From an uncultured Bacteroidales bacterium (lineage in GTDB: Bacteria > Bacteroidota > Bacteroidia > Bacteroidales > UBA932), in the NCBI GenBank assembly GCA_949295645.1, contig CASFLY010000130.1, positions 1 to 64,000 on the forward strand: DNA of 64,000 nucleotides, read 5' to 3'. The position numbers were made by a program, and so were the translations under genes. The notes under the pieces were generated by a model, which was not told where the DNA came from, ran no database searches, and worked only from the letters and a program-made list of their open reading frames with translations. This document shows, piece after piece, positions 33,160 to 42,523 of this stretch. Each line of letters begins with the position of its first letter. The stretch's first letter is position 1.

Positions 33160-34890
33160 TCAGATGTCGAGACAGTCGAACTGGACGCCGGCCACGTAGC
33201 CGTTGCAGTACATTATGTAGAGCTGCAGGTAGTAGCCGTCCTCGGATGAGGTGAGCAGGACTTCGCCGACGGCATTGCCGTTTGATTTTACTGTTGCACC
33301 TTCATCCCGTCCGACAGCAATGGCGTTATACTCATTCTGGCACCACCACTGTACCGCAGGGCAGGTAGGAGATCCTTGAGTACCGTCATACAGGCTGCCG
33401 GAGAAGTCGCTTTCGTTTGTGATATCAAGCAACCACACAGCGTCCCCTATTCCGCTATTCATATTGTTCGTCTGTTGGGCTGCAAGGAACGTCGCGTTGT
33501 TGAATTTGAAAATATCAAGTTCATTTGCAAAATAGTTGGCGCTCGACTGAATTGCAGGAACCTGTGTCTTAAGTGCATCATTCACTCCTGAAAGCCAGGA
33601 AAGGATATTTGCTTTGTAGTTTATCAGGAAATAATCCGCGCCAGGTTCGGTGGACGTGTACATTATGTCAGCCTGATAATTGTCCCAAGTCACTCCTGCG
33701 GTGATTATTTCCGGCTCTTGTGATTGGAGTACGCCGCTTGTGACCGTCCATTTTGCAAAATTACCGGATGGAAGCCCTGTCCCTACGGTAGCGGTGATGA
33801 CAGCATCACCGTCAAGTGACCCGGTGATGGAAACTTTTCTGCCGTATCCGACAGGTGCGCTCCACGTGATGTATTCTTCAGGTTGCGCATTCAGAATATC
33901 TCCCTTTCCGGAGAATTTCCACATCTGGACAGTCCCGGCTCCTGTTGCAAGGCTGTTGACAAGGATGTTCCCGTCGTCATCGGATGTCATATAGTAATTT
34001 TTCAGACTTCCGAGAATAGATGACATTCCGTTCATTTCACCTACGTATTCTCCAGTCATCCTGTTTATCACTTTAGCCTTTTCATTCCTGGTGTTGATTA
34101 CCAGATAGTTTCCTGATACTGCAATACCGGTCGTATTGCTTGTGGCAGCTATTCCGAGATCCGTTTCCAGTTTCCTGGCAAACAATTCCGTCACACTCTC
34201 CGGCCTTATTCCCGAAGGCAGCTTCGACGGAATGTCCTTGACCACCGTATATTCCTTTTTCGTCACCCCGTCGTGAGCCGTGACCGTCAGTTTCACCTCG
34301 CTGTTCCAGTCGATGGCCGTTTCCCTCGGGTCGGGAGAGACGGTGGCGTGAGGGGAAAGGGTGAGTTCGGCCTTCATCGGGCTTTCGAAGTTCTCCATGG
34401 TCACGAGTGAGATGGTCTCGCCTGCGATAATCCCCTCGAGGTCCGCATCCGGCAGGCTGAACGACGTGATGTCGCATCCCGTAAGTTTGGCGATACGTCC
34501 GGTGACCACATATTCTTTCTTGTTTTTTACCTGGTCGGTAGCCACGATATGGTTCTCGGTGTTGAGGTCCATCCTGAGAAGGACTGGTTCCACGGTGACA
34601 TTGTTCGCCAGCACGCCTACTACCTTTACGGAACTGAGATCTTCCTCTGTCACCTGAGTGTCGCTTTCTTCAGGATAAAACCAGGGGAAGACTATTTCGA
34701 TCCGTCCGTTTTTGTCGGGCTGCCCGGTAAATTCCTCGTCGATTCCGTCTCCGTCTAAGTCGAGCGAGGCCGTGATGCTCGTTATCGGCTCGGCCGAAGT
34801 TTCCGGAGTGAATTCCGAGTAGTCCGGACTGCAGGAAAACATAGCCGGTACCGTCATGGCCGCAGCCAATATTCCATATATTCTTTTCAT
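33160..34890 (-). CDS. DUF5018-type lipoprotein, PUL2 (SusE-position protein)
   Basis: A 576-residue lipoprotein (AMFSCSPD, Cys20). Residues 35-220 hold two immunoglobulin-like units (LDGDGIDEEFTGQ, NKKEYVVTGRIAKL, WNSEVKLTVTAHDG). A propeller-like region follows (LVINTRNEKAKVINRMTGEYVG, NATFLAAQQTNN) and ends VAGVQFDCLDI. It has the same domain plan and position as the PUL1 protein at 21926 but is longer and clearly diverged, so it probably binds a related but different glycan at the surface. It lies 24 bases after susD. Confidence 0.72.
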   Translation of the reverse strand: MKRIYGILAAAMTVPAMFSCSPDYSEFTPETSAEPITSITASLDLDGDGIDEEFTGQPDKNGRIEIVFPWFYPEESDTQVTEEDLSSVKVVGVLANNVTVEPVLLRMDLNTENHIVATDQVKNKKEYVVTGRIAKLTGCDITSFSLPDADLEGIIAGETISLVTMENFESPMKAELTLSPHATVSPDPRETAIDWNSEVKLTVTAHDGVTKKEYTVVKDIPSKLPSGIRPESVTELFARKLETDLGIAATSNTTGIAVSGNYLVINTRNEKAKVINRMTGEYVGEMNGMSSILGSLKNYYMTSDDDGNILVNSLATGAGTVQMWKFSGKGDILNAQPEEYITWSAPVGYGRKVSITGSLDGDAVITATVGTGLPSGNFAKWTVTSGVLQSQEPEIITAGVTWDNYQADIMYTSTEPGADYFLINYKANILSWLSGVNDALKTQVPAIQSSANYFANELDIFKFNNATFLAAQQTNNMNSGIGDAVWLLDITNESDFSGSLYDGTQGSPTCPAVQWWCQNEYNAIAVGRDEGATVKSNGNAVGEVLLTSSEDGYYLQLYIMYCNGYVAGVQFDCLDI

Positions 34891-34914
34891 ACAGTTCTAA
34901 ATTTTAATCGTTGG

Positions 34915-36573
34915 TTATTTCCATTCCGGATATTGCTCGATGGCGGAGTTGTTCGTGAGTTCCGAATCGGGTATCGGCAGCACGTACAGCTTCTCCGGGA
35001 AATGCCTGTTCTCGCCTGGATAGTTGTCGCAGTCGATGTATTCCCAGGTGAAGTTGCCTTCGGTGCCCGAGACCTTCAGCCCGTGAAGACGTATTCCCGT
35101 ATATTCGGTGTGGGCGAGTTTCCATCTGCGCATATCCCAGTACAGATGCCCCTCGTAGGCGAGTTCCACCTTCCTTTCGTGGCGGATGGCATCGAAAAGG
35201 TCGTTCCCGGACAGACCCTGTTTTGCCGGCAGGCCTACGGCAGACCTTGTCCTGACTGCGTTCATGTCATTGAGGGCGGAACCGGTGTTCCCGAGCCTGT
35301 AATTGGCTTCAGCCCTGTTGAGATAGATTTCCGAAAGACGCAGTTCCACCCAGGTCCTGTCGCTGCCGTACTTCGTGAGATCCTCCTTGTTTTCCTCGTC
35401 GAGGAATTTTCTGAGATAGTAGCCGGTCACGGTACGGCCCTTGGCGATGAGGTCGTCTTTCATCCATCTTCCGTGCATTCCGTTTTCCGTAGGGATTATC
35501 GTGTTGCCTTTCCACTGCGATCCGCAGTAAAGCACGGTAGCGGCGAAGCGAGGCTCGAGCTGGTCGTACGGAGGAGTCTGTGTCGTGGAGCCGGAATGCC
35601 AGGGGCTCCAGTCCACCGTTTCTCCCGTAGCGGTTTCATATTCCTCGACCATTTCCTGGGTCGGCGTTCCGGTGCCTCCGTTCTCCTCGGCTCCTCCCGC
35701 CAGAGCATAGTCGCCGTAAGGGACATACCATTTGTCGAAACTGTGCGACGGGCCGGAAATCTTGTTGTAGGCGAATTCCAGGATGGATTCGTCATTCCCG
35801 CCGGCGTATGACTCCTCGTAGGTCGGAGCGAACGAGTAGCCTCCGTTCATTATGACGGAGTCGGCGGCCTCCTTGGCTGCTTCCCACCTTTCGGCGTAGA
35901 GCATAGCCCTGGACTTAAGGGCAAAGGCGGCATATCTCGTCACTCGTCCGCTGTTGGCAGCATCCCACCTTTTCGGCAGATTGGCTGCGGCGAAGTCGAG
36001 GTCTTCCGCAATGAGGTTCCAGGTATCTTCCGCAGACGAGCGGTTCTTGTCCTTTTCGAAATTCATGTCGGTGTAGAGAATCACCCCTCCATGCCTTTTG
36101 GCTAACTGGAAGTAGTTGAAAGCCCTGAAAAAGCGGGCCTGGGCCTCGTATCTGATGTTCACTTCATCGGAAAAGGTGGAGTTTTTCTTCTGTGAATCGA
36201 GAAATTCGTTGATTCTTCTGATTCTTTCGTAGGCCGTGCTCCAGATGTCGAGTGCATTCTGGCTCGAAGTGATGCTTTCAGGATGGAAAGCGTAGTATGA
36301 GGCATCCCCGCTGCGTGCTCCGGAAGCTGTGCCTCCGTATTTGAGGGCGTCCGTCAGGCCTTCGGTGAGGGACCCGTTGAACTGGTCCGTACCGAACTGG
36401 CTGTAGCGGTCGATGTGTACGTAGAAGTTGTTTATGTACTGGTCGACGTATTCCTCGGAAGTCCAGACCACCTTGTCCGACAGCCTGTCGGTAGGAGTCG
36501 TGTCTAAGAAACCGCTGCATCCGGTCACCGCCGCCAGAGACAATACTGATATACCTGCAAATATTCTATTCAT
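34915..36573 (-). CDS. SusD/RagB-family surface glycan-binding lipoprotein, PUL2
   Basis: A 552-residue lipoprotein (AVTGCSGF, Cys19). SusD features are AQARFFRAFNYFQLAKRHGG in the helical repeats and the signature IRHERKVELAYEGHLYWDMRRWK near the C-terminus. It pairs with the SusC encoded 12 bases upstream. It is longer than the PUL1 SusD and has different loops (for example EENGGTGTPTQEMVEEYE), so a different ligand is expected. Confidence 0.95.
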   Translation of the reverse strand: MNRIFAGISVLSLAAVTGCSGFLDTTPTDRLSDKVVWTSEEYVDQYINNFYVHIDRYSQFGTDQFNGSLTEGLTDALKYGGTASGARSGDASYYAFHPESITSSQNALDIWSTAYERIRRINEFLDSQKKNSTFSDEVNIRYEAQARFFRAFNYFQLAKRHGGVILYTDMNFEKDKNRSSAEDTWNLIAEDLDFAAANLPKRWDAANSGRVTRYAAFALKSRAMLYAERWEAAKEAADSVIMNGGYSFAPTYEESYAGGNDESILEFAYNKISGPSHSFDKWYVPYGDYALAGGAEENGGTGTPTQEMVEEYETATGETVDWSPWHSGSTTQTPPYDQLEPRFAATVLYCGSQWKGNTIIPTENGMHGRWMKDDLIAKGRTVTGYYLRKFLDEENKEDLTKYGSDRTWVELRLSEIYLNRAEANYRLGNTGSALNDMNAVRTRSAVGLPAKQGLSGNDLFDAIRHERKVELAYEGHLYWDMRRWKLAHTEYTGIRLHGLKVSGTEGNFTWEYIDCDNYPGENRHFPEKLYVLPIPDSELTNNSAIEQYPEWK

Positions 36574-36585
36574 GACGATAACTTT

Positions 36586-39500
36586 TTAGAATTGGAGATC
36601 GATACCCACACCCATAAGTCTCTGCTGCGGATAGTAGCCGCTGGAAACCCCCGGCATTTCCGGGTCGATGTTGTACTTGGTAAGCTGGCTGAATGTCAGA
36701 AGGTTTGTCCCCTCTAAGAAAATGCGGCAGCTCCTGAAGCCGATGGCTTTCATCCATTTGTCAGGAAGCGAATAACCGATCTGCATGTTTTTGAGCCTGA
36801 CGTAGTTCCCGTTCAGATACCACCAGGTCGAGGCGTAGGAGTTGTTCTTGTACTCCGTGAGGGACAGCCTCGGGAAACGGGCGTCGCGGTTCGTCTCGGA
36901 CCAGGAGTTTTCAAGCAGGTATGTCGGGGAGTTCCCGTCGTGATGGAAGGCGCGGGTCATCGCAGTGTGGTCCATGATTCCTCCCGAATAGACACCTGTC
37001 ATGGCCACTGTCCTTCCGAGACCCGTGGTCCAGGTCATGGAGAAGTCTATCCCTTTCCATTCCAATCCGAACGAAAGGCCTCCCTGGAATTTAGGATATG
37101 CCGAGCCCGCCACATAGCCGCGGTCCTGGTCGTATGTGATTTTTCCGTCACCGTTCCTGTCGACATATTTGATGTCGCCCGGACGTGTGAGGATTCCAGG
37201 CATTGTCGCCGAATTCTCGATTTCCTCTTCGCTCTGGAAAAGGCCGTCCGCGATGAAGCCTACCTGCGCACCCACTTCCTTGCCCGTGAGCTTGAGGTAG
37301 TCGGGCGTATTGACCGCATCGGCATAGCGGAGCCAGCGGCGATAGGTATAGGTTCCGACGAGAGAGATGTTGTAGTTGAACTCTCCTACGCGGTTCCTGT
37401 GTTCGAACAGGAATTCGAAACCTTTGTGATCCTGCTTGTTGCTGTTCTCCGACGACACGTAGAATCCTCCCCAGGAAGCTGGATAGGTCCCCGATACGGA
37501 ACTTACCATGTCGTAGACATACTTGTAGAAGACGTCTATTTCAGTCCTGAACATTCCGTTCCACATGGAAAGATCCACGCCGACGTTGGTCTGGAAGGCT
37601 TTCTGCCAGGTCAGGTAGATGTTGGCAGGAGCGGAAGTGTATATCTGGCCCTGTCCTTCGCCTCCTATGATGACTGCATTGGGATTTGTCGTCATCGTGT
37701 TCAGGTATGTGTACGGGCTTACGCCTCCTGTCGAGCCGGTCAGACCTGTGCCGACGCGCAGTTTCAGAAGGTCTACCTTGTTCGAGGAGAACCAGTTCTC
37801 CCTGTCCATCCTCCATCCGAAAGACGCTGCCGGGAACGGAGACCATCTTTTGCCCGGAACGCTTCCCGAGAAAAGATACGAGCCGTCGTACCTGCAGGAA
37901 AGTTCGACAAGGTACCTGTTGTCCCAGTCGTAGTTTATCCTGCCGACAAGGCCGGCGGAACGTGTGAGCGAACTCGAGCCTGAAATCGCGTTCTTGGAAG
38001 TGTTCGTGGCCTTCGAAAGTTCGTCGAGTTCATAATAGTCGAAGCCGTACCCCGTGGCGGAGAATGAATTGGCATCGGTGGCGATGGTCTCGAAAAGCGC
38101 GAGAATGTCGAGATTGTGGAGCCCGAAAGAACGCGTGTACTGTGCGCTTACGTTCGTCAGGACTTTCTGGCTCTTGCTGAGACTTTCCACGAGGGATGCC
38201 TCGTCCGTCCCGCGCGAATCGTAAGACAGGGAATAACTGATGTCATCGTTGACGCTCATAGGCCTCTGCGCCACCTCGGTAAGGAACGGGGTGGAGAAAT
38301 TCTTGACAGTGGTGTGGTGCAGGTCGTATGCGACCATACCTTTGAGAGAAAGGCCCTTTACGAAAGGCACGTCATATCTGAGAGAGGCCGTGGCTTCGAA
38401 CACGTTTCCGGATGTCTTGCCGTAGCCTGATTCCTCTGTCGCTCCTATGGGAGACGTCGTGGATGAAGAAGTCCTGGTGGACACGACATAGCCGTTATAG
38501 TATTTAGGCACATAAGGATGCGCCCTTATTACCTGCTGGCCGATGTTGTTCCAGCTCGATGCGTCGGCATTGAATCCGGGCCTTTTGGTCGTTGAGAAGC
38601 GGCCGGCCATGTTGACGCTCAGGGTCAGGTTTTTGGCTATCTTGGCCTCGATGTTCGCACGCAGGTTGAACCTGTCGTATGAGTAGCCGTCCACGTTACC
38701 GTCCTGGTCGTAGTAACCGAAAGAGGTGAAGTAGTTAATCTTGTCGTTTCCTCCCGTAGCGGTGACGGAGTGCGACTGGTTGAAGCCTATGCCGAACGTC
38801 TCCTTGTACCAGTCGGTATTGCCCCAGCCGTCGGAGTCGTCGCCGTTCATCATCATAGCCACATGTTCCTGGCTGAACACAGGCTCGTTTCCGTCCATCT
38901 GCCTGGCGAGATTGTAGTAGTAGGCATACTGCTGCGCATCCAGGAGATCGAAATTCACCGCATTCTGGCTGATGTTGAAAGAGCCTTTGTAGTTTATGCG
39001 TGACGGCCGGTTGTCTCCCCTTTTCGTGGTGACGATGATTACGGCTTCTGCATCGAGACCGTAGATTGCGGCTGCGGAGGCGTCTTTCAGAACGGAAATG
39101 CTTTCGATTTCGCTCGGGTCGAGCTCGGTGAAGTCCCTTTCCACTCCGTCGACGATACATTTGGCGCTTGTACCGCGTACGAGAAGCCCTGCCCCGTCAG
39201 CTCCAGGCGCTCCTGACTGCTGGTAGGAAACCACTCCGGGAACCACACCGCCGAGCATGTTGGAAATGTCCTGGGTCGGAGCCTTCAGAAGTTCTTCTCC
39301 GCTTACTTTGGAGACGGCGCCCGTGATGCTCTGCCGTTTCTGGGTGCCGTAGCCGACCACGACGACATCATCGAGCACTGTCATATCGTCGTAAAGCGTG
39401 ATATTGACAGTCTTCTGCCCTTTGTAGACGACTTTTTCTGTTTTCTTTCCGAGAAAATCGAAAAGCAGAAGGTCGCCCTCATTCAGGCCATTGATAACAT

Positions 39501-39714
39501 AGTGTCCGTCGATGTCTGTGGTGGCGTACTTTTGAGATCCGTCTACATTGATCGTGACGGCTACGACAGGTTCGCCGTTTTCGTCGAGTACAGTTCCTGT
39601 TACAGAACCTTGCGCGTATGCTGTTACAGCTGCGCAAAACGGAAGAAGCAGGAATAAAAATGCCTTTTTACCCCCCCCCTCCGGGTGGAAAATCTTAGAA
39701 AAAGACAATTTCAT
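36586..39714 (-). CDS. SusC-family TonB-dependent transporter, PUL2
   Basis: A 1042-residue outer-membrane importer. The N-terminus MKLSFSKIFHPEGGGKKAFL is longer than usual, and a nine-G run (codons 12-15) sits between the start codon and the hydrophobic core of the signal peptide. Next are the regulatory domain (GTVLDENGEPVVAVTI, TDIDGHYVI), the plug (GAPGADGAGLLVRG, SEIESISVLKDASAAAIYG) and the barrel ending GVGIDLQF. A slip in the G-run would destroy the frame before export, which makes a clean on/off switch possible. First gene of PUL2, with a promoter 38 bases upstream. Confidence 0.95.
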   Translation of the reverse strand: MKLSFSKIFHPEGGGKKAFLFLLLPFCAAVTAYAQGSVTGTVLDENGEPVVAVTINVDGSQKYATTDIDGHYVINGLNEGDLLLFDFLGKKTEKVVYKGQKTVNITLYDDMTVLDDVVVVGYGTQKRQSITGAVSKVSGEELLKAPTQDISNMLGGVVPGVVSYQQSGAPGADGAGLLVRGTSAKCIVDGVERDFTELDPSEIESISVLKDASAAAIYGLDAEAVIIVTTKRGDNRPSRINYKGSFNISQNAVNFDLLDAQQYAYYYNLARQMDGNEPVFSQEHVAMMMNGDDSDGWGNTDWYKETFGIGFNQSHSVTATGGNDKINYFTSFGYYDQDGNVDGYSYDRFNLRANIEAKIAKNLTLSVNMAGRFSTTKRPGFNADASSWNNIGQQVIRAHPYVPKYYNGYVVSTRTSSSTTSPIGATEESGYGKTSGNVFEATASLRYDVPFVKGLSLKGMVAYDLHHTTVKNFSTPFLTEVAQRPMSVNDDISYSLSYDSRGTDEASLVESLSKSQKVLTNVSAQYTRSFGLHNLDILALFETIATDANSFSATGYGFDYYELDELSKATNTSKNAISGSSSLTRSAGLVGRINYDWDNRYLVELSCRYDGSYLFSGSVPGKRWSPFPAASFGWRMDRENWFSSNKVDLLKLRVGTGLTGSTGGVSPYTYLNTMTTNPNAVIIGGEGQGQIYTSAPANIYLTWQKAFQTNVGVDLSMWNGMFRTEIDVFYKYVYDMVSSVSGTYPASWGGFYVSSENSNKQDHKGFEFLFEHRNRVGEFNYNISLVGTYTYRRWLRYADAVNTPDYLKLTGKEVGAQVGFIADGLFQSEEEIENSATMPGILTRPGDIKYVDRNGDGKITYDQDRGYVAGSAYPKFQGGLSFGLEWKGIDFSMTWTTGLGRTVAMTGVYSGGIMDHTAMTRAFHHDGNSPTYLLENSWSETNRDARFPRLSLTEYKNNSYASTWWYLNGNYVRLKNMQIGYSLPDKWMKAIGFRSCRIFLEGTNLLTFSQLTKYNIDPEMPGVSSGYYPQQRLMGVGIDLQF
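39671..39679 (-). repeat. Run of nine G in the signal-peptide region of the PUL2 susC
   Basis: The plus strand shows nine C. On the coding strand they give Glu12-Gly-Gly-Gly15 and are in frame. Candidate phase-variation site; a homopolymer sequencing error is the alternative. Confidence 0.65.
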
Positions 39715-39751
39715 AAATTTTGGCTATTAGATTATATTTACAATGATTGTA

Positions 39752-39782
39752 CAAATATATTTAACTTTATTAAATGAACAAT
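39752..39782 (-). promoter_or_regulatory. Promoter of PUL2
   Basis: On the minus strand, ATTG (39779-39782), 19 bases, then TATATTTG (39752-39759). Two AT palindromes lie just upstream: TATTAAA-N4-TTTAATA at 39789-39806 and TTTAATATTAAA at 39830-39841. They could be operators for the divergent genes. Confidence 0.6.
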
Positions 39783-39930
39783 GATTTTTATTAAAAATAT
39801 TTAATATTATAAAGATACGGCGAGGTTGTTTTAATATTAAATAAGGTAAAAGAGAGCTAATGCAATGAGGTAAGGCGAAAATAAAATAATAATTTTCAAT
39901 AAAACGTCCTTAGTTTTTTAAGTATTTTAT

Positions 39931-39938
39931 TATATTTG
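39931..39938 (+). promoter_or_regulatory. Promoter -7 element of the DUF5009-DUF4434-MFS operon
   Basis: TATATTTG matches TAnnTTTG. Transcription would start near 39945, so translation most likely begins at 39972 and not at the in-frame ATG at 39936. Confidence 0.6.
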
Positions 39939-39971
39939 TCAGGAATTCTAAAATCAATACCGAATATTATT

Positions 39972-41405
39972 ATGAGCGGCCAACCTGCCGGACGAATAGC
40001 GGCGATCGACATATTGAGGGGGCTGACCATCCTCGGAATGGTCTTCTGCGCCCAGATAGGCTGGGATTCCGGTCTTCCCGGGTGGATGTTCCATGCCCAG
40101 CTGCCGCCTCCGGATTATAAATTCAGTCCGGATGTGCCGGGCATTACCTGGGTCGACCTCGTCTTTCCTTTCTTTCTGTTTTCCATGGGCGCGGCCTTCC
40201 CGTTCTCTTTACGGAAAAAGCTCGAAAGAGGCGAATCCGCGGGGCAGGTGGTTTCAGGATTGGTGAAGCGATGGATCATCCTGTTGTTGTTCAGCATCGT
40301 TCTCGGCAACGGACAGCTCATCGATTCTGCAGAAACGGGCACCGTGGTGAAATCGCTCCTGCTGCTGGCCGTATGGTCGGGGATGTTTCTGTCGCTGACA
40401 AGGTTCAGGACCGGGAAAAGCCGTACTGCCGCCCTGTTGAATATCTCGGGAGTCGTACTCCTTATAATATTGGCCGTACTCGAAGCATCGTTGTTCGATG
40501 TGGAATTTTCAGTGAACAGGGTGAATATCATCATCACCGTGCTGGCGAACATCGCCCTTTTCGGAGGACTTGTCTGGCTGCTGACTAAAGACCGCCCTGT
40601 GTGGAGGTGGGGAATATGGGCAATAGTCATAGCGATCAAGGCTTTGTCGATGTACACTGACCTTTTGGACTGGGTGCCGTCTTTCGGGACGAAACTCTTC
40701 GCATTCGATTATCTGAAATATCTCGGGATAGCCATTCCGGGCTCGATAGTGGGGGATATGCTGATGAAAGACCGTCCGGCAGCTTCCGGTCGGAATGGGG
40801 CGGCGGGATGCCCGGAGACCCGGACGTCTGCCGGAACGGTGCAGGCTTGCGGAAAAATGCGGGAAACGGCTGCGGCCGTACTTGTCGTATGTGCTGTCGT
40901 GCTCCAGCTCTGGGGGTTGTACACAAGGCAGGTGGCGGCGGATTTCGCCATTTCGGCTGCGCTGGCGGTTGCCGTATTCCTGCTGACTTTGAAAGACAGG
41001 CCGTTATGGGGTCGTATCGCATGCATCGGTTTCGTGCTGATGCTTGCCGGGATTGCCGCAGACCCTCTTGAAGGCGGCATAAGGAAAGACCCGTGCAATA
41101 TTTCGTACTTGTTTGCCGCGGGAGGTATGGCAGCCATGACAACAGGGGTATTCCTGTTTTTCGAGCACTGCTACGGCTTCAAAGGCAGGATATTGGCCGG
41201 CTGCGGACAGAATCCTATGATAGCCTATACTGCGACAGCCTTTCTGATCAATCCTTTGCTGTCGTTGGCCGGACTGATGGAGCCGTTGGATTCGCTGACT
41301 CCGGGGTCGCCGTTCTGGGGCTTGATGCGGGGTGTGCTGATTACTGCCGCGGTCGCACTTGTGACGAATATGTTTACACATTTCAAGATATTTTGGAGAA
41401 GTTGA
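39972..41405 (+). CDS. DUF5009/HGSNAT-like membrane acyltransferase
   Basis: A 477-residue integral membrane protein with about ten to twelve hydrophobic helices. It begins with the family hallmark RIAAIDILRGLTILGMVF and has DYKFSPDVPGITWVDLVFPFFLFSMGAAFPF, as in DUF5009 proteins related to heparan-alpha-glucosaminide N-acetyltransferase and NagX. That human enzyme moves acetyl across the lysosomal membrane onto glucosamine; a transmembrane sugar acetylation role here is inference. A cytoplasm-sized variable loop (about 275-310) is rich in Ala, Gly and Cys. It opens the operon divergent from PUL2 and is followed 19 bases later by the Tat-exported DUF4434 gene. Confidence 0.8.
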   Translation: MSGQPAGRIAAIDILRGLTILGMVFCAQIGWDSGLPGWMFHAQLPPPDYKFSPDVPGITWVDLVFPFFLFSMGAAFPFSLRKKLERGESAGQVVSGLVKRWIILLLFSIVLGNGQLIDSAETGTVVKSLLLLAVWSGMFLSLTRFRTGKSRTAALLNISGVVLLIILAVLEASLFDVEFSVNRVNIIITVLANIALFGGLVWLLTKDRPVWRWGIWAIVIAIKALSMYTDLLDWVPSFGTKLFAFDYLKYLGIAIPGSIVGDMLMKDRPAASGRNGAAGCPETRTSAGTVQACGKMRETAAAVLVVCAVVLQLWGLYTRQVAADFAISAALAVAVFLLTLKDRPLWGRIACIGFVLMLAGIAADPLEGGIRKDPCNISYLFAAGGMAAMTTGVFLFFEHCYGFKGRILAGCGQNPMIAYTATAFLINPLLSLAGLMEPLDSLTPGSPFWGLMRGVLITAAVALVTNMFTHFKIFWRS

Positions 41406-41424
41406 AATCAGAAATAACAATGCT

Positions 41425-42522
41425 ATGACAGACAGAAGATCATTCCTCAAGACAGCGGCCGTGGCTGCCGCATCGGCTGTGGCTATTCCCCGGTTGGGAA
41501 AAGCGGCGGAGGTGTCCGGCAATTCCGGACTGCTTTCAATGACCGGAAACCCGGATGACGGAAGCAGACTTATCGTGCCGAAAGCCAATGGCTTGCGTAT
41601 AACAGGAACTTTCCTTGACGAAATCTCTCATGACATCCCGCATCAGAACTGGGGAGAGAAAGAATGGGATGCCGATTTTGCATATATGAAGGCTATCGGT
41701 ATCGACACTGTGATAGACATCCGCAGCGGCTACAGAAAGTTCATTACATATCCGTCTCCGTACCTGCTGAAAAAGGGATGCTACATGCCTTCGGTAGACC
41801 TTATCGATATGTTCTGCCGCCTGGCGCAGAAATATGGAATGAAATTCTATTTCGGCCTGTACGATTCCGGCAAGTACTGGGATACGGGAGACATGACATA
41901 CGAAATCGAGGATAACAGATTCGTAATCGACGAAGTGTGGGAAATGTACGGCAGCAGGTACGACAGCTTCGGAGGCTGGTATATCAGCGGGGAGATAAGC
42001 CGTAAGACGAAAGGCGCCATAGACGCCTTCCATGCCCTGGGCAAGCAGTGCAAGGAAGTTTCAGGAGGTCTCCCGACATTCATCTCGCCGTGGATAGACG
42101 GCAAGAAAGCCATTATGGGGACAGGAAAGCTGACCAACGACCAGGCGGTTTCTGTAGCCGAACACGAAAGGGAGTGGAACGAGATTTTCGACGGGATTCA
42201 CGATGTGGTGGATGCCTGCGCGTTCCAGGACGGACACATCGATTACGACGAGCTGGATGCCTTTTTCTCGGTGAACAAGAAACTGGCGGACAGATACGGG
42301 ATGCAGTGCTGGACCAATGCGGAATCGTTCGACAGGGACATGCCGATAAACTTTCTCCCTATCAAGTTCGACAAGCTGAGGATGAAGCTCGAAGCGGCCA
42401 AACGCTGCGGATATGACAAGGCCATAACCTTCGAATTCTCTCATTTTATGAGTCCGCAGTCTGTTTACGGGGCGGCGGGAAATCTGTATGACAGGTATAA
42501 GGAATATTTTGAAATCGAATAA
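41425..42522 (+). CDS. Tat-exported DUF4434-type TIM-barrel protein
   Basis: A 365-residue protein starting MTDRRSFLKTAAVAAASAVA, a textbook twin-arginine signal, so it probably folds in the cytoplasm before export to the periplasm. The barrel (55-365) carries Glu190 in FGGWYISGEIS, QD at 268-269 and Glu300 in CWTNAESF, matching the three PUL1 relatives. It has no extra binding domain, unlike the others, which suits action on small imported oligosaccharides. It lies between the membrane acyltransferase and the sugar porter, ending 1 base before the porter's start. Enzyme activity is not proven. Confidence 0.78.
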   Translation: MTDRRSFLKTAAVAAASAVAIPRLGKAAEVSGNSGLLSMTGNPDDGSRLIVPKANGLRITGTFLDEISHDIPHQNWGEKEWDADFAYMKAIGIDTVIDIRSGYRKFITYPSPYLLKKGCYMPSVDLIDMFCRLAQKYGMKFYFGLYDSGKYWDTGDMTYEIEDNRFVIDEVWEMYGSRYDSFGGWYISGEISRKTKGAIDAFHALGKQCKEVSGGLPTFISPWIDGKKAIMGTGKLTNDQAVSVAEHEREWNEIFDGIHDVVDACAFQDGHIDYDELDAFFSVNKKLADRYGMQCWTNAESFDRDMPINFLPIKFDKLRMKLEAAKRCGYDKAITFEFSHFMSPQSVYGAAGNLYDRYKEYFEIE

Positions 42523-42523
42523 A

